This document shows positions 26,287 through 40,304 of a stretch of 64,000 nt of DNA, piece by piece. Source of the DNA: Auanema rhodensis. Its lineage: Eukaryota > Nematoda > Chromadorea > Rhabditida > Rhabditidae. The notes beneath the pieces are model-generated. The model was not told the origin of the DNA. It saw nothing but the letters and a program-made list of their open reading frames with translations, and ran no database searches. The stretch covers positions 1,736,001 through 1,800,000 of the forward strand of contig OZ059897.1 in NCBI GenBank assembly GCA_964057225.1, in the 5' to 3' direction. A program made the translations under genes and the position numbers. Position 1 is the first letter of the stretch. Every line of letters starts with the position of its first letter.

Positions 26287-29200
26287 GATATCTCGGTGCA
26301 TTTTTAAGCTAGCGCAAATCTGATAACACAGATCGACGCAGCTTGAAATTCCGCATCGAATGCATTATACTACATTGAAAAACGCTCAATACAAAAATTA
26401 TTTATGATCGTTTGAAAAATGATGCATTAGTGTATGTTGAGTTTCCATGTACACTCAACATTGCTTCCAAAAACATTTTGACAAAAATTTTCCCGAAAAA
26501 TTTCAAGATAATTTAACAAAGAGTAGATGTTTTTAGATTCTTTTTTTTAAGGCGAAGACGATGGACAATGTTATTCAACGAAAAAATTAATTCCTCAGGG
26601 TGAAAATCGAGGATATAAGTGTGAACTTATATCAGTTGATATCTTGGTGCATTTTTAAGCTAGCGCAAATCTGATAACACAGATCGACGCAAATTAAAAA
26701 TCCGCATCGAATGCATTATACTACATTGAAAAACGCTCAATACAAAAATTATTTATGATTGTTTGAAAAATGATGCATTAGTGTATGTTGAGTTTCCATG
26801 TACACTCAACATTGCTTCCAAAAACATTTTGACAAAAATTTCCCGAAAAATTTCAAGATAATTTAACAAAGAGTAGATGTTTTTAGATTCTTTTTTTTAA
26901 GGCAAAAACGATGGACAATGTTATTCAACGAAAAAATTAATTCTTCAGGGTGAAAATCGAGGATATAAGTGTGAACTTATATCAGTTGATATCTCGGTGA
27001 ATTTTTAAGCTAGCGCAAATCTGACAACACAGATTGACGCAGCTTAAAAATCCGCATCGAATGCACTATACTGAATTGAGAAACGTTCAATACAAAAATT
27101 ATTTATGATTGTTCGAAAAATGATGCATTAGTGTATGTTGAGTTTCCATGTACACTCAACATTGCTTCCAAAAACATTTTGACAAAAATTTTCCCGAAAA
27201 ATTTCAAGATAATTTAACAAAGAGTAGATGTTTTTAGTTTTTTTTTTTTAAGGCGAAGACGATGGACAATGTTATTCAACGAAAAAATTAATTCTTCAGG
27301 GTGAAAATCGAGGATTTAAGTGTGAACTTATATCAGTTGATATCTCGGTGAATTTTTAAGCTAGCGCAAATCTGATAACACAGATCGACGCAGTTTAAAA
27401 ATCCGCATCGAATGCATTATACTACATTGAAAAACGCTCAATACAAAAATTATTTATGATTGTTTGAAAAATGGTGCATTAGTGTATGTTGAGTTTCCAT
27501 GTACACTCAACATTGCTTCCAAAAACATTTTGACAAAAATTTTCCCGAAAAATTTCAAGAAAATTTCACGAAAAGTAGATGTTTTTAGATTCCTTTTTTT
27601 AAGGCGAAGACGATGGACAATGTTATTCAACGAAAAAATTAATTCTTCAGAGGAAAATCGAGGATATAAGTGTGAACTTATATCAGTTGATATCTCGGTG
27701 AATTTTTAAGCTAGCGCAAATCTGATAACACAGATCGATGCAGCTTAAAAATCCGCATCGAATGCACTATATTACATTGAGAAACGTTCAATACAAAAAT
27801 TATTTATGATTGTTTGAAAAATGATGCATTAGTGTATGTTGAGTTTCCATGTACACTCAACATTGCTTCCAAAAACATTTTGAAAAAAATTTCCCCAAAA
27901 AATTTCAAGACAATTTTACGAAAAGTAGATGTTTTTAGATTTCTTTTTTTAAGGCGAAGACGATGGACAATGTTATTCAACGAAAAAATTAATTCTTCAG
28001 GGTGAAAATCGAGGATATAAGTGTGAACTTATATCAGTTGATATCTCGGTGAATTTTTAAGCTAGCGCAAATCTGACAACACAGATCGACGCAGCTTAAA
28101 AATCCGCATCGAATACACTATACTACATTGAGAAACGTTCAATACAAAAATTATTTATGATTGTTCGAAAAATGATGCATTAGTGTATGTTGAGTTTCCA
28201 TGTACACTCAACATTGCTTCCAAAAACATTTTGACAAAAATTTTCCCGAAAAATTTCAAGATAATTTAACAAAAAGTAGATGTTTTTAGATTCTTTTTTC
28301 TAAGGCGAAGACGATGGACAATGTTATTCAACGAAAAAATTAATTCTTCAGGGTGAAAATCGAGGATATAAGTGTGAACTTATATCAGTTGATATCTCGG
28401 TGAATTTTTAAGCTAGCGCAAATCTGACAACACAGATCGACGCAGCTTAAAAATCCGCATCGAATGCACTATACTAAATTGAGAAACGTTCAATACAAAA
28501 ATTATTTATGATTGTTCGAAAAATGATGCATTAGTGTATGTTGAGTTTCCATGTACACTCAACATTGCTTCCAAAAACATTTTGACAAAAATTTTCCCGA
28601 AAAATTTCAAGATAATTTAACAAAGAGTAGATGTTTTTAGTTTTTTTTTTTTAAGGCGAAGACGATGGACAATGTTATTCAACGAAAAAATTAATTCTTC
28701 AGGGTGAAAATCGAGGATTTAAGTGTGAACTTATATCAGTTGATATCTCGGTGAATTTTTAAGCTAGCGCAAATCTGATAACACAGATCGACGCAGTTTA
28801 AAAATCCGCATCGAATGCATTATACTACATTGAAAAACGCTCAATACAAAAATTATTTATGATTGTTTGAAAAATGGTGCATTAGTGTATGTTGAGTTTC
28901 CATGTACACTCAACATTGCTTCCAAAAACATTTTGACAAAAATTTTCCCAAAAAATTTCAAGAAAATTTCACGAAAAGTAGATGTTTTTAGATTCCTTTT
29001 TTTAAGGCGAAGACGATGGACAATGTTATTCAACGAAAAAATTAATTCTTCAGAGGAAAATCGAGGATATAAGTGTGAACTTATATCAGTTGATATCTCG
29101 GTGCATTTTTAAGCTAGCGCAAATCTGATAACACAGATCGACGCAGCTTAAAAATCCGCATCGAATGCATTATACTACATTGAGAAACGTTCAATACAAA

Positions 29201-32200
29201 AATTATTTATGATTGTTTGAAAAATGATGCATTAGTGTATGTTGAGTTTCCATGTACACTCAACATTGCTTCCAAAAACATTTTGACAAAAATTTTCCCG
29301 AAAAATTTCAAGATAATTTCACGAAAAGTAGATGTTTTTAGATTCCTTTTTTTAAGGCGAAGACGATGGACAATGTTATTCAACGAAAAAATTAATTCTT
29401 CAGGGTGAAAATCGAGGATTTAAGTGTGAACTTATATCAGTTGATATCTCGGTGAATTTTTAAGCTAGCGCAAATCTGATAACACAGATCGATGCAGCTT
29501 AAAAATCCGCATCGAATGCATTATATTACATTGAGAAACGTTCAATACAAAAATTATTTATGATTGTTTGAAAAATGATGCATTAGTGTATGTTGAGTTT
29601 CCATGTACACTCAACATTGCTTCCAAAAACATTTTGACAAAAATTTTCCCGAAAAATTTCAAGAAAATTTCACGAAAAGTAGATGTTTTTAGATTCCTTT
29701 TTTTAAGGCGAAGACGATGGACAATGTTATTCAACGAAAAAATTAATTCTTCAGAGGAAAATCGAGGATATAAGTGTGAACTTATATCAGTTGATATCTC
29801 GGTGCATTTTTAAGCTAGCGCAAATCTGATAACACAGATCGACGCAGCTTAAAAATCCGCATCGAATGCATTATACTACATTGAGAAACGTTCAATACAA
29901 AAATTATTTATGATTGTTTGAAAAATGATGCATTAGTGTATGTTGAGTTTCCATGTACACTCAACATTGCTTCCAAAAACATTTTGACAAAAATTTTCCC
30001 GAAAAATTTCAAGATAATTTCACGAAAAGTAGATGTTTTTAGATTCCTTTTTTTAAGGCGAAGACGATGGACAATGTTATTCAACGAAAAAATTAATTCT
30101 TCAGGGTGAAAATCGAGGATTTAAGTGTGAACTTATATCAGTTGATATCTCGGTGAATTTTTAAGCTAGCGCAAATCTGATAACACAGATCGATGCAGCT
30201 TAAAAATCCGCATCGAATGCACTATATTACATTGAGAAACGTTCAATACAAAAATTATTTATGATTGTTTGAAAAATGATGCATTAGTGTATGTTGAGTT
30301 TCCATGTACACTCAACATTGCTTCCAAAAACATTTTGACAAAAGTTTCCCGAAAAATTTCAAGATAATTTTGCGGAAAGTAGATGTTTTTAGATTTCTTT
30401 TCTTAAGGCGAAGACGATGGACAATGTTATTCAACGAAAAAATTAATTCTTCAGGGTGAAAATCGAGGATTTAAGTGTGAACTTATATCAGTTGATATCT
30501 CGGTGAATTTTTAAGCTAGCGCAAATCTGATAACACAGATCGACGCAGTTTAAAAATCCGCATCGAATGCATTATACTACATTGGAAAACGCTCAATACA
30601 AAAATTATTTATGATTGTTTGAAAAATGGTGCATTAGTGTATGTTGAGTTTCCATGTACACTCAACATTGCTTCCAAAAACATTTTGACAAAAATTTCCC
30701 GAAAAATTTCAAGATAATTTAACAAAGAGTAGATGTTTTTAGATTCTTTTTTTTAAGGCGAAAACGATGGACAATGTTATTCAACGAAAAAATTAATTCT
30801 TCAGGGTGAAAATCGAGGATATATGTGTGAACTTATATCAGTTGATATCTCGGTGAATTTTTAAGCTAGCGCAAATCTGACAACACAGATCGACGCAGCT
30901 TAAAAATCCGCATCGAATGCACTATACTAAATTGAGAAACGTTCAATACAAAAATTATTTATGATTGTTCGAAAAATGATGCATTAGTGTATGTTGAGTT
31001 TCCATGTACACTCAACATTGCTTCCAAAAACATTTTGACAAAAATTTTCCCGAAAAATTTCAAGATAATTTAACAAAGAGTAGATGTTTTTAGTTTTTTT
31101 TTTTTAAGGCGAAGACGATGGACAATGTTATTCAACGAAAAAATTAATTCTTCAGGGTGAAAATCGAGGATTTAAGTCTGAACTTATATCAGTTGACATC
31201 TCGGTGAATTTTTAAGCTAGCGCAAATCTGATAACACAGATCGACGCAGTTTAAAAATCCGCATCGAATGCATTATACTACATTGAAAAACGCTCAATAC
31301 AAAAATTATTTATGATTGTTTGAAAAATGGTGCATTAGTGTATGTTGAGTTTCCATGTACACTCAACATTGCTTCCAAAAACATTTTGACAAAAATTTTC
31401 CCGAAAAATTTCAAGATAATTTTGCGGAAAGTAGATGTTTTTAGATTTCTTTTCTTAAGGCGAAGACGATGGACAATGTTATTCAACGAAAAAATTAATT
31501 CTTCAGGGTGAAAATCGAGGATTTAAGTGTGAACTTATATCAGTTGATATCTCGGTGCATTTTTAAGCTAGCGCAAATCTGATAACACAGATCGACGCAG
31601 CTTAAAAATCCGCATCGAATGCATTATACTACATTGAGAAACGTTCAATACAAAAATTATTTATGATTGTTTGAAAAATGATGCATTAGTGTATGTTGAG
31701 TTTCCATGTACACTCAACATTGCTTCCAAAAACATTTTGACAAAAATTTTCCCGAAAAATTTCAAGATAATTTCACGAAAAGTAGATGTTTTTAGATTCC
31801 TTTTTTTAAGGCGAAGACGATGGACAATGTTATTCAACGAAAAAATTAATTCTTCAGGGTGAAAATCGAGGATTTAAGTGTGAACTTATATCAGTTGATA
31901 TCTCGGTGAATTTTTAAGCTAGCGCAAATCTGATAACACAGATCGACGCAGCTTAAAAATCCGCATCGAATGCACTATACTACATTGAGAAACGTTCAAT
32001 ACAAAAATTATTTATGATTGTTCGAAAAATGATGCATTAGTGTATGTTGAGTTTCCATGTACACTCAACATTGCTTCCAAAAACATTTTGACAAAAGTTT
32101 CCCGAAAAATTTCAAGATAATTTTGCGGAAAGTAGATGTTTTTAGATTTCTTTTCTTAAGGCGAAGACGATGGACAATGTTATTCAACGAAAAAATTAAT

Positions 32201-33646
32201 TCTTCAGGGTGAAAATCGAGGATTTAAGTGTGAACTTATATCAGTTGATATCTTGGTGAATTTTTAAGCTAGCGCAAATCTGATAACACAGATCGACGCA
32301 GTTTAAAAATCCGCATCGAATGCATTATACTACATTGGAAAACGCTCAATACAAAAATTATTTATGATTGTTTGAAAAATGGTGCATTAGTGTATGTTGA
32401 GTTTCCATGTACACTCAACATTGCTTCCAAAAACATTTTGACAAAAATTTTCCCGAAAAATTTCAAAAAAATTTCACGAAAAGTAGATGTTTTTAGATTC
32501 CTTTTTTTAAGGCGAAGACGATGGACAATGTTATTCAACGAAAAAATTAATTCTTCAGAGGCAAATCGAGGATATAAGTGTGAACTTATATCAGTTGATA
32601 TCTCGGTGCATTTTTAAGCTAGCGCAAATCTGATAACACAGATCGACGCAGCTTAAAAATCAGCATCGAATGCATTATACTACATTCAGAAACGTTCAAT
32701 ACAGAAATTATTTATGATTGTTCGAAAAATGATGCATTAGTGTATGTTGAGTTTCCATGTACACTCAACATTGCTTCCAAAAACATTTTGACAAAAGTTT
32801 CCCGAAAAATTTCAAGATAATTTTGCGGAAAGTAGATGTTTTTAGATTTCTTTTCTTAAGGCGAAGACGATGGACAATGTTATTCAACGAAAAAATTAAT
32901 TCTTCAGGGTGAAAATCGAGGATTTAAGTGTGAACTTATATCAGTTGATATCTCGGTGAATTTTTAAGCTAGCGCAAATCTGATAACACAGATCGACGCA
33001 GTTTAAAAATCCGCATCGAATGCATTATACTACATTGAGAAACGCTCAAAACAAACATTATTTATGATTGTTCGAAAAATGATGCATTAGTGTATGTTGA
33101 GTTTCCATGTACACTCAACATTGCTTCCAAAAACATTTTGACAAAAATTTTCCCGAAAAATTTCAAGAAAATTTCACGAAAAGTAGATGTTTTTAGATTT
33201 CTTTTTTTAAGGCGAAGACGATGGACAATGTTATTCAACGAAAAAATTAATTCTTCAGAGGTAAATCGAGGATATAAGTGTGAACTTATATCAGTTGATA
33301 TCTCGGTGCATTTTTAAGCTAGCGCAAATCTGATAACACAGATCGACGCAGTTTAAAAATCCGCATCGAATGCATTATACTACATTGAGAAACGCTCAAT
33401 ACAAACATTATTTATGATTGTTCGAAAAATGATGCATTAGTGTATGTTGAGTTTCCATGTACACTCAACATTGCTTCCAAAAACATTTTGACAAAAGTTT
33501 CCCGAAAAATTTCAAGATAATTTTGCGGAAAGTAGATGTTTTTAGATTTCTTTTTTTTAAGGCGAAGACGATGGACAATGTTATTCAACGAAAAAATTAA
33601 TTCTTCAGAGGCAAATCGAGGATATAAGTGTGAACTTATATCAGTT
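26287..33646 (+). repeat. Domain A, mixed segment with weak higher-order order
   Basis: About 21 A-type units without a long exact register. Features seen: a chimeric marker unit at 26638 (tcttgg and caaatta at the start, then ordinary ccgcatcg and attatac); identical units at 29092, 29793 and 31546; units with aaatggtgc instead of aaatgatgc (27464, 28875, 30626, 31328, 32380); and a subtype with aaaagtttcccg and ttttgcggaaag (30144, 31897, 32597, 33297). One unit start at 31195 reads gacatctcgg. Confidence 0.8.
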
Positions 33647-36449
33647 GATATCTCGGTGCATTTTTAAGCTAGCGCAAATCTGATAACACAGATCGACGCA
33701 GCTTAAAAATCCGCATCGAATGCATTATACTACATTCAGAAACGTTCAATACAAAAATTATTTATGATTGTTTGAAAAATGATGCATTAGTGTATGTTGA
33801 GTTTCCATGTACACTCAACATTGCTTCCAAAAACATTTTGACAAAAATTTTCCCGAAAAATTTCAAGATAATTTCACAAAAAGTAGATGTTTTTAGATTC
33901 CTTTTTTTAAGGCAAAGACGATGGACAATGTTATTCAACGAAAAAATTAATTCTTCAGGGTGAAAATCGAGGATTTAAGTGTGAACTTATATCAGTTGAT
34001 ATCTCGGTGAATTTTTAAGCTAGCGCAAATCTGATAACACAGATCGACGCAGCTTAAAAATCCGCATCGAATGCACTATACTACATTGAGAAACGCTTAA
34101 TACAAACATTATTTATGATTGTTCGAAAAATGATGCATTAGTGTATGTTGAGTTTCCATGTACACTCAACATTGCTTCCAAAAACATTTTGACAAAAATT
34201 TTCCCGAAAAATTTCAAGATAATTTAACAAAGAGTAGATGTTTTTAGATTCTTTTTTTTAAGGCAAAGACGATGGACAATGTTATTCAACGAAAAAATTA
34301 ATTCTTCAGGGTGAAAATCGAGGATATAAGTGTGAACTTATATCAGTTGATATCTCGGTGAATTTTGAAGCTAGCGCAAATCTGATAACACAGATCGACG
34401 CAGCTTAAAAATCCGCATCGAATGCACTATACTACATTGAGAAACGTTCAATACAAAAATTATTTATGATTGTTCGAAAAACGATGCATTAGTGTATGTT
34501 GAGTTTCCATGTACACTCAACATTGCTTCCAAAAACATTTTGACAAAATTTTCCCGAAAAATTTCAAGATAATTTAACAAAAAGTAGATGTTTTTAGATT
34601 CCTTTTTTTAAGGCAAAGACGATGGACAATGTTATTCAACAAAAAAATTAATTCTTCAGGGTGAAAATCGAGGATATAAGTGTGAACTTATATCAGTTGA
34701 TATCTCGGTGAATTTTGAAGCTAGCGCAAATCTGATAACACAGATCGACGCAGCTTAAAAATCCGCATCAAATGCACTATACTACATTAAGAAACGTTCA
34801 ATACAAAAATTATTTATGATTGTTCGAAAAATGATGCATTAGTGTATGTTGAGTTTCCATGTACACTCAACATTGCTTCCAAAAACATTTTGACAAAAGT
34901 TTCCCGAAAAATTTCAAGATAATTTTACGGAAAGTAGATGTTTTTAGATTCCTTTTTTTAAGGCGAAGACGATGGACAATGTTATTCAACGAAAAAATTA
35001 ATTCTTCAGAGGAAAATCGAGGATATAAGTGTGAACTTATATCAGTTGATATCTCGGTGCATTTTTAAGCTAGCGCAAATCTGATAACACAGATCGACGC
35101 AGTTTAAAAATCCGCATCGAATGCATTATACTACATTGGAAAACGCTCAATACAAAAATTATTTATGATTGTTTGAAAAATGGTGCATTAGTGTATGTTG
35201 AGTTTCCATGTACACTCAACATTGCTTCCAAAAACATTTTGACAAAAATTTTCCCGAAAAATTTCAAGAAAATTTCACGAAAAGTAGATGTTTTTAGATT
35301 CCTTTTTTTAAGGCGAAGACGATGGACAATGTTATTCAACGAAAAAATTAATTCTTCAGAGGCAAATCGAGGATATAAGTGTGAACTTATATCAGTTGAT
35401 ATCTCGGTGCATTTTTAAGCTAGCGCAAATCTGATAACACAGATCGACGCAGCTTAAAAATCCGCATCGAATGCATTATACTACATTCAGAAACGTTCAA
35501 TACAAAAATTATTTATGATTGTTTGAAAAATGATGCATTAGTGTATGTTGAGTTTCCATGTACACTCAACATTGCTTCCAAAAACATTTTGACAAAAATT
35601 TTCCCGAAAAATTTCAAGATAATTTCACAAAAAGTAGATGTTTTTAGATTCCTTTTTTTAAGGCAAAGACGATGGACAATGTTATTCAACGAAAAAATTA
35701 ATTCTTCAGGGTGAAAATCGAGGATTTAAGTGTGAACTTATATCAGTTGATATCTCGGTGAATTTTTAAGCTAGCGCAAATCTGATAACACAGATCGACG
35801 CAACTTAAAAATCCGCATCGAATGCACTATACTACATTGAGAAACGCTCAATACAAACATTATTTATGATTGTTCGAAAAATGATGCATTAGTGTATGTT
35901 GAGTTTCCATGTACACTCAACATTGCTTCCAAAAACATTTTGACAAAAATTTTCCCGAAAAATTTCAAGATAATTTAACAAAGAGTAGATGTTTTTAGAT
36001 TCTTTTTTTTAAGGCAAAGACGATGGACAATGTTATTCAACGAAAAAATTAATTCTTCAGTTTGAAAATCGAGGATATAAGTGTGAACTTATATCAGTTG
36101 ATATCTCGGTGAATTTTGAAGCTAGCGCAAATCTGATAACACAGATCGACGCAGCTTAAAAATCCGCATCGAATGCACTATACTACATTGAGAAACGTTC
36201 AATACAAAAATTATTTATGATTGTTCGAAAAACGATGCATTAGTGTATGTTGAGTTTCCATGTACACTCAACATTGCTTCCAAAAACATTTTGACAAAAT
36301 TTTCCCGAAAAATTTCAAGATAATTTAACAAAAAGTAGATGTTTTTAGATTCCTTTTTTTAAGGCAAAGACGATGGACAATGTTATTCAACAAAAAAATT
36401 AATTCTTCAGGGTGAAAATCGAGGATATAAGTGTGAACTTATATCAGTT
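33647..36449 (+). repeat. 5-mer offset repeat (1751 bp) in domain A
   Basis: Units 33647, 33998 and 34349 correspond to 35398, 35749 and 36100 at a constant offset of 1751. Shared private variants are ttcagaaacg, acaaacatt, gaattttgaagc, aaaacgatgc and aaggcaaag. The fourth unit (34699 / 36450) matches only in its 5' half (ttaagaaacg) and then diverges. Confidence 0.85.
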
Positions 36450-37500
36450 GATATCTCGGTGAATTTTGAAGCTAGCGCAAATCTGATAACACAGATCGAC
36501 GCAGCTTAAAAATCCGCATCGAATGCACTATACTACATTAAGAAACGTTCAATACAAAAATTATTTATGATTGTTCGAAAAATGATGCATTAGTGTATGT
36601 TGAGTTTCCATGTACACTCAACATTGCTTCCAAAAACATTTTGACAAAAATTTTCCCGAAAAATTTCAAGATAATTTAACAAAGAGTAGATGTTTTTAGA
36701 TTCTTTTTTTTAAGGCAAAGACGATGGACAATGTTATTCAACGAAAAAATTAATTCTTCAGTTTGAAAATCGAGGATATAAGTGTGAACTTATATCAGTT
36801 GATATCTCGGTGAATTTTGAAGCTAGCGCAAATCTGATAACACAGATCGACGCAGCTTAAAAATCCGCATCGAATGCACTATACTACATTGAGAAACGTT
36901 CAATACAAAAATTATTTATGATTGTTCGAAAAACGATGCATTAGTGTATGTTGAGTTTCCATGTACACTCAACATTGCTTCCAAAAACATTTTGACAAAA
37001 TTTTCCCGAAAAATTTCAAGATAATTTAACAAAAAGTAGATGTTTTTAGATTCCTTTTTTTAAGGCAAAGACGATGGACAATGTTATTCAACAAAAAAAT
37101 TAATTCTTCAGGGTGAAAATCGAGGATATAAGTGTGAACTTATATCAGTTGATATCTCGGTGAATTTTGAATCTAGCGCAAATCTGATAACACAGATCGA
37201 CGCAGCTTAAAAATCCGCATCGAATGCACTATACTACATTAAGAAACGTTCAATACAAAAATTATTTATGATTGTTCGAAAAATGATGCATTAGTGTATG
37301 TTGAGTTTCCATGTACACTCAACATTGCTTCCAAAAACATTTTGACAAAAGTTTCCCGAAAAATTTCAAGATAATTTTACGGAAAGTAGATGTTTTTAGA
37401 TTTCTTTTCTTAAGGCGAAGACGATGGACAATGTTATTCAACAAAAAAATTAATTCTTCAGGGTGAAAATCGAGGATATAAGTGTGAACTTATATCAGTT
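36100..37500 (+). repeat. 2-mer (701 bp) duplication
   Basis: Units 36100 and 36450 recur as 36801 and 37151. The first of each pair has gaattttgaagc, aaaacgatgc and caacaaaaaaatt. The second has ttaagaaacg. The second pair differs in gaatctagcgc and in its 3' half (aaaagtttcccg, ttttacggaaag), so the exchange point lies inside the last unit. Confidence 0.85.
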
Positions 37501-37851
37501 GATATCTCGGTGAATTTTTAAGCTAGCGCAAATCTGATAACACAGATCGACGCAGCTTAAAAATCCGCATCGAATGCACTATACTACATTGAGAAATGTT
37601 CAATACAAAAATTATTTATGATTGTTCGAAAAATGATGCATTAGTGTATGTTGAGTTTCCATGTACACTCAACATTGCTTCCAAAAACATTTTGACAAAA
37701 ATTTTCCCGAAAAATTTCAAGATAATTTAACGAAGAGTAGATGTTTTTAGATTCCTTTTTTTAAGGCAAAGACGATGGACAATGTTATTCAACGAAAAAA
37801 TTAATTCTTCAGGGTAAAAATCGAGGATATAAGTGTGAACTTATATCAGTT

Positions 37852-39953
37852 GATATCTCGGTGCATTTTTAAGCTGGGCAAATCTGATAACACAGATCGA
37901 CGCAGCTTAAAAATCCGTTTCGAATGCACTATACTACATTAAGAAACGCTCAATACAAACATTATTTATGATTGTTTGAAAAATGATGCATTAGTGTATG
38001 TTGAGTTTCCATATACACTCAACATTGCTTCCAAAAACATTTTGAAAAAAATTTCCCCAAAAAATTCCAAGATAATTTTACAAAAAGTAGATGTTTTTAG
38101 ATTCCTTTTTTCAAGGCAAAGACGATGGACAATGTTATTCAACGAAAAAATTAAATCTTCAGGGTGAAAATCGAGGATATAAGTGTGTACTTATATCAGT
38201 TGATATCTCGGTGCATTTTTAAGCTAGGCAAATCTGATAACACAGATCGACGCAGCTTAAAATTCCGTTTCGAATGCACTATACCACATTGAGAAACGCT
38301 CAATACAAAAATTATTTATGATTGTTTGAAAAATGATGCATTAGTGTATGTTGAGTTTCCATGTACACTCAACATTGCTTCCAAAAACATTTTGACAAAA
38401 ATTTTCCCGAAAAAATTCAAGATAATTTAACGAAGAGTAGATGTTTTTAGATTCCTTTTTTTTAAGGCGAAGACGATGGACAATGTAATTCAATGAAAAA
38501 ATTAATTCTTCAGGGTGAAAATCGAGGATATAAGTGTGTACTTATATCAGTTGATATCTCGGTGCATTTTTAAGCTAGGCAAATCTGATAACACAGATCG
38601 ACGCAGCTTAAAATTCCGTTTCGAATGCACTATACTACATTACGAAACGCTCAATACAAACATTATTTATGATTGTTCGAAAAATGATGCATTAGTGTTT
38701 GTTGAGTTTCCATGTACACTCAACATTGCTTCCAAAAACATTTTGACAAAAATTTTCCCGAAAAATTTCAAGATAATTTCACGGAAAGTAGATGTTTTTA
38801 GATTTCTTTTCTTAAGGCGAAGACGATGGACAATGTTATTCAACAAAAAAATTAATTCTTCAGGGTGAAAATCGAGGATATAAGTGTGAACTTATATCAG
38901 TTGATATCTCGGTGAATTTTTAAGCTAGCGCAAATCTGATAACACAGATCGACGCAGCTTAAAAATCCGCATCGAATGCACTATACTACATTGAGAAACG
39001 TTCAATACAAAAATTATTTATGATTGTTCGAAAAATGATGCATTAGTGTATGTTGAGTTTCCATGTACACTCAACATTGCTTCCAAAAACATTTTGACAA
39101 AAATTTTCCCGAAAAATTTCAAGATAATTTAACGAAGAGTAGATGTTTTTAGATTCCTTTTTTTAAGGCAAAGACGATGGACAATGTTATTCAACAAAAA
39201 AATTAATTCTTCAGGGTGAAAATCGAGGATATAAGTGTGAACTTATATCAGTTGATATCTCGGTGCATTTTTAAGCTAGCGCAAATCTGATAACACAGAT
39301 CCACGCAGCTTGAAATTCCGCATCGAATGCATTATACTACATTGAAAAACGCTCAATACAAAAATTATTTATGATTGTTTGAAAAATGATGCATTAGTGT
39401 ATGTTGAGTTTCCATGTACACTCAACATTGCTTCCAAAAACATTTTGACAAAAATTTCCCGAAAAATTTCAAGATAATTTAACAAAGAATAGATGTTTTT
39501 AGATTCTTTTTTTTAAGGCGAAAACGATGGACAATGTTATTCAACGAAAAAATTAATTCTTCAGGGTGAAAATCGAGGATATAAGTGTGAACTTATATCA
39601 GTTGATATCTCGGAGAATTTTTAAGCTAGCGCAAATCTGACAACACAGATCGACGCAGCTTAAAAATCCGCATCGAATGCATTATACTACATTGAAAAAC
39701 GCTCAATACAAAAATTATTTATGATTGTTTGAAAAATGGTGCATTAGTGTATGTTGAGTTTCCATGTACACTCAACATTGCTTCCAAAAACATTTTGACA
39801 AAAATTTTCCCGAAAAATTTCAAGAAAATTTCACGAAAAGTAGATGTTTTTAGATTCCTTTTTTTAAGGCGAAGACGATGGACAATGTTATTCAACGAAA
39901 AAATTAATTCTTCAGAGGAAAATCGAGGATATAAGTGTGAACTTATATCAGTT
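37852..39953 (+). repeat. Irregular A units next to the junction
   Basis: Six units with unusual private changes: aagctgggc (37852), aagctaggc (38202, 38553) in place of aagctagcgc, ccgtttcgaatgc in these three, gtgtgtacttat, ccatatacac (near 38011), gatccacgc (39254) and tcggagaat (39604). No clear higher-order repeat is visible. More private mutations and less order are what an array edge usually shows. Confidence 0.75.
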
Positions 39954-40304
39954 GATATCTCGGTGCATTTTTAAGCTAGCGCAAATCTGATAACACAGAT
40001 CGACGCAGCTTAAAAATCCGCATCGAATGCACTATACTACATTGAGAAACGCTTTATACAAAAATTAGTTATGATCGTTTGAAAAATAATGCATTAGTGT
40101 ATGCTGAGTTCCCATGTACACTCAACATTGCTTCGAAAAACATTTTGACAAAAATTTTCCCGAAAAATTTCTGAATAATTTCACGAAAAGTAAATGTTTT
40201 TAGATTCCTTTTTTCAAGGCGAAGACGATGGACAATGTTATTCAACGAAAAAATCATTTCTTCAGGGTGAAAATTGAGGATATAAGTGTGAACATATATC
40301 AGTT
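39954..40304 (+). repeat. A/B junction unit
   Basis: The first ~95 bases (gctagcgc, gataacac, gcttaaaaatcc, cactatactac) are compatible with both families. From gaaacgctttatac (about 40045) onward every diagnostic base is B-type: ttagttatgatcg, aataatgc, gagttccc, tttctgaataattt. The unit before it (39604-39953) is fully A-type with gagtttcc and aagaaaatttcacg. The switch therefore lies between 39954 and about 40050, without any inserted sequence. A crossover between the two families, or juxtaposition of two array edges, would both explain it. Confidence 0.85.
40087..40096 (+). other. 10-bp palindrome taatgcatta, typical of domain B (example copy)
   Basis: The B-type change from aaatgatgcatt to aaataatgcatt creates a perfect 10-bp palindrome containing an NsiI site. 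It is found in most B units and in a few A units (5257, 6307, 10514). Three B units have taaagcatta instead (55752, 60315, 62772), and those starting gaaaaaaaatgc also lose it. Confidence 0.8.

Larger units (their letters stand above)
1..39953 (+). repeat. Domain A: 114 units of satellite family A
   Basis: Units here share aaattatttatgattg, aaaaatgatgcatt, gagtttcc and mostly tttcaagataattt or tttcaagaaaatttcacg. Unit length varies: mostly 350 or 351, with one of 345 (352-696) and one of 349 (34699-35047). The 350/351 split comes mainly from a one-base difference at cagggtg versus cagagg, plus T-tract length and aaatttcccg versus aaattttcccg. The domain has many nested duplications, described separately. 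Long stretches several kb apart look almost identical, so it has been homogenised recently. Confidence 0.95.

Noticed and set aside
38515-38868. 117-codon + strand open frame crossing a unit boundary
   Set aside because: It exists only because aagctaggc (one base shorter than aagctagcgc) shifts the frame past the usual stop and joins parts of two units. Nothing supports coding.
477-39974. Repeated + strand open frames of 61-81 codons as genes
   Set aside because: They begin at TTG or GTG rather than ATG, recur as part of the satellite unit, stop at a fixed TAA in each unit, and show no recognised domain, signal or gene context.
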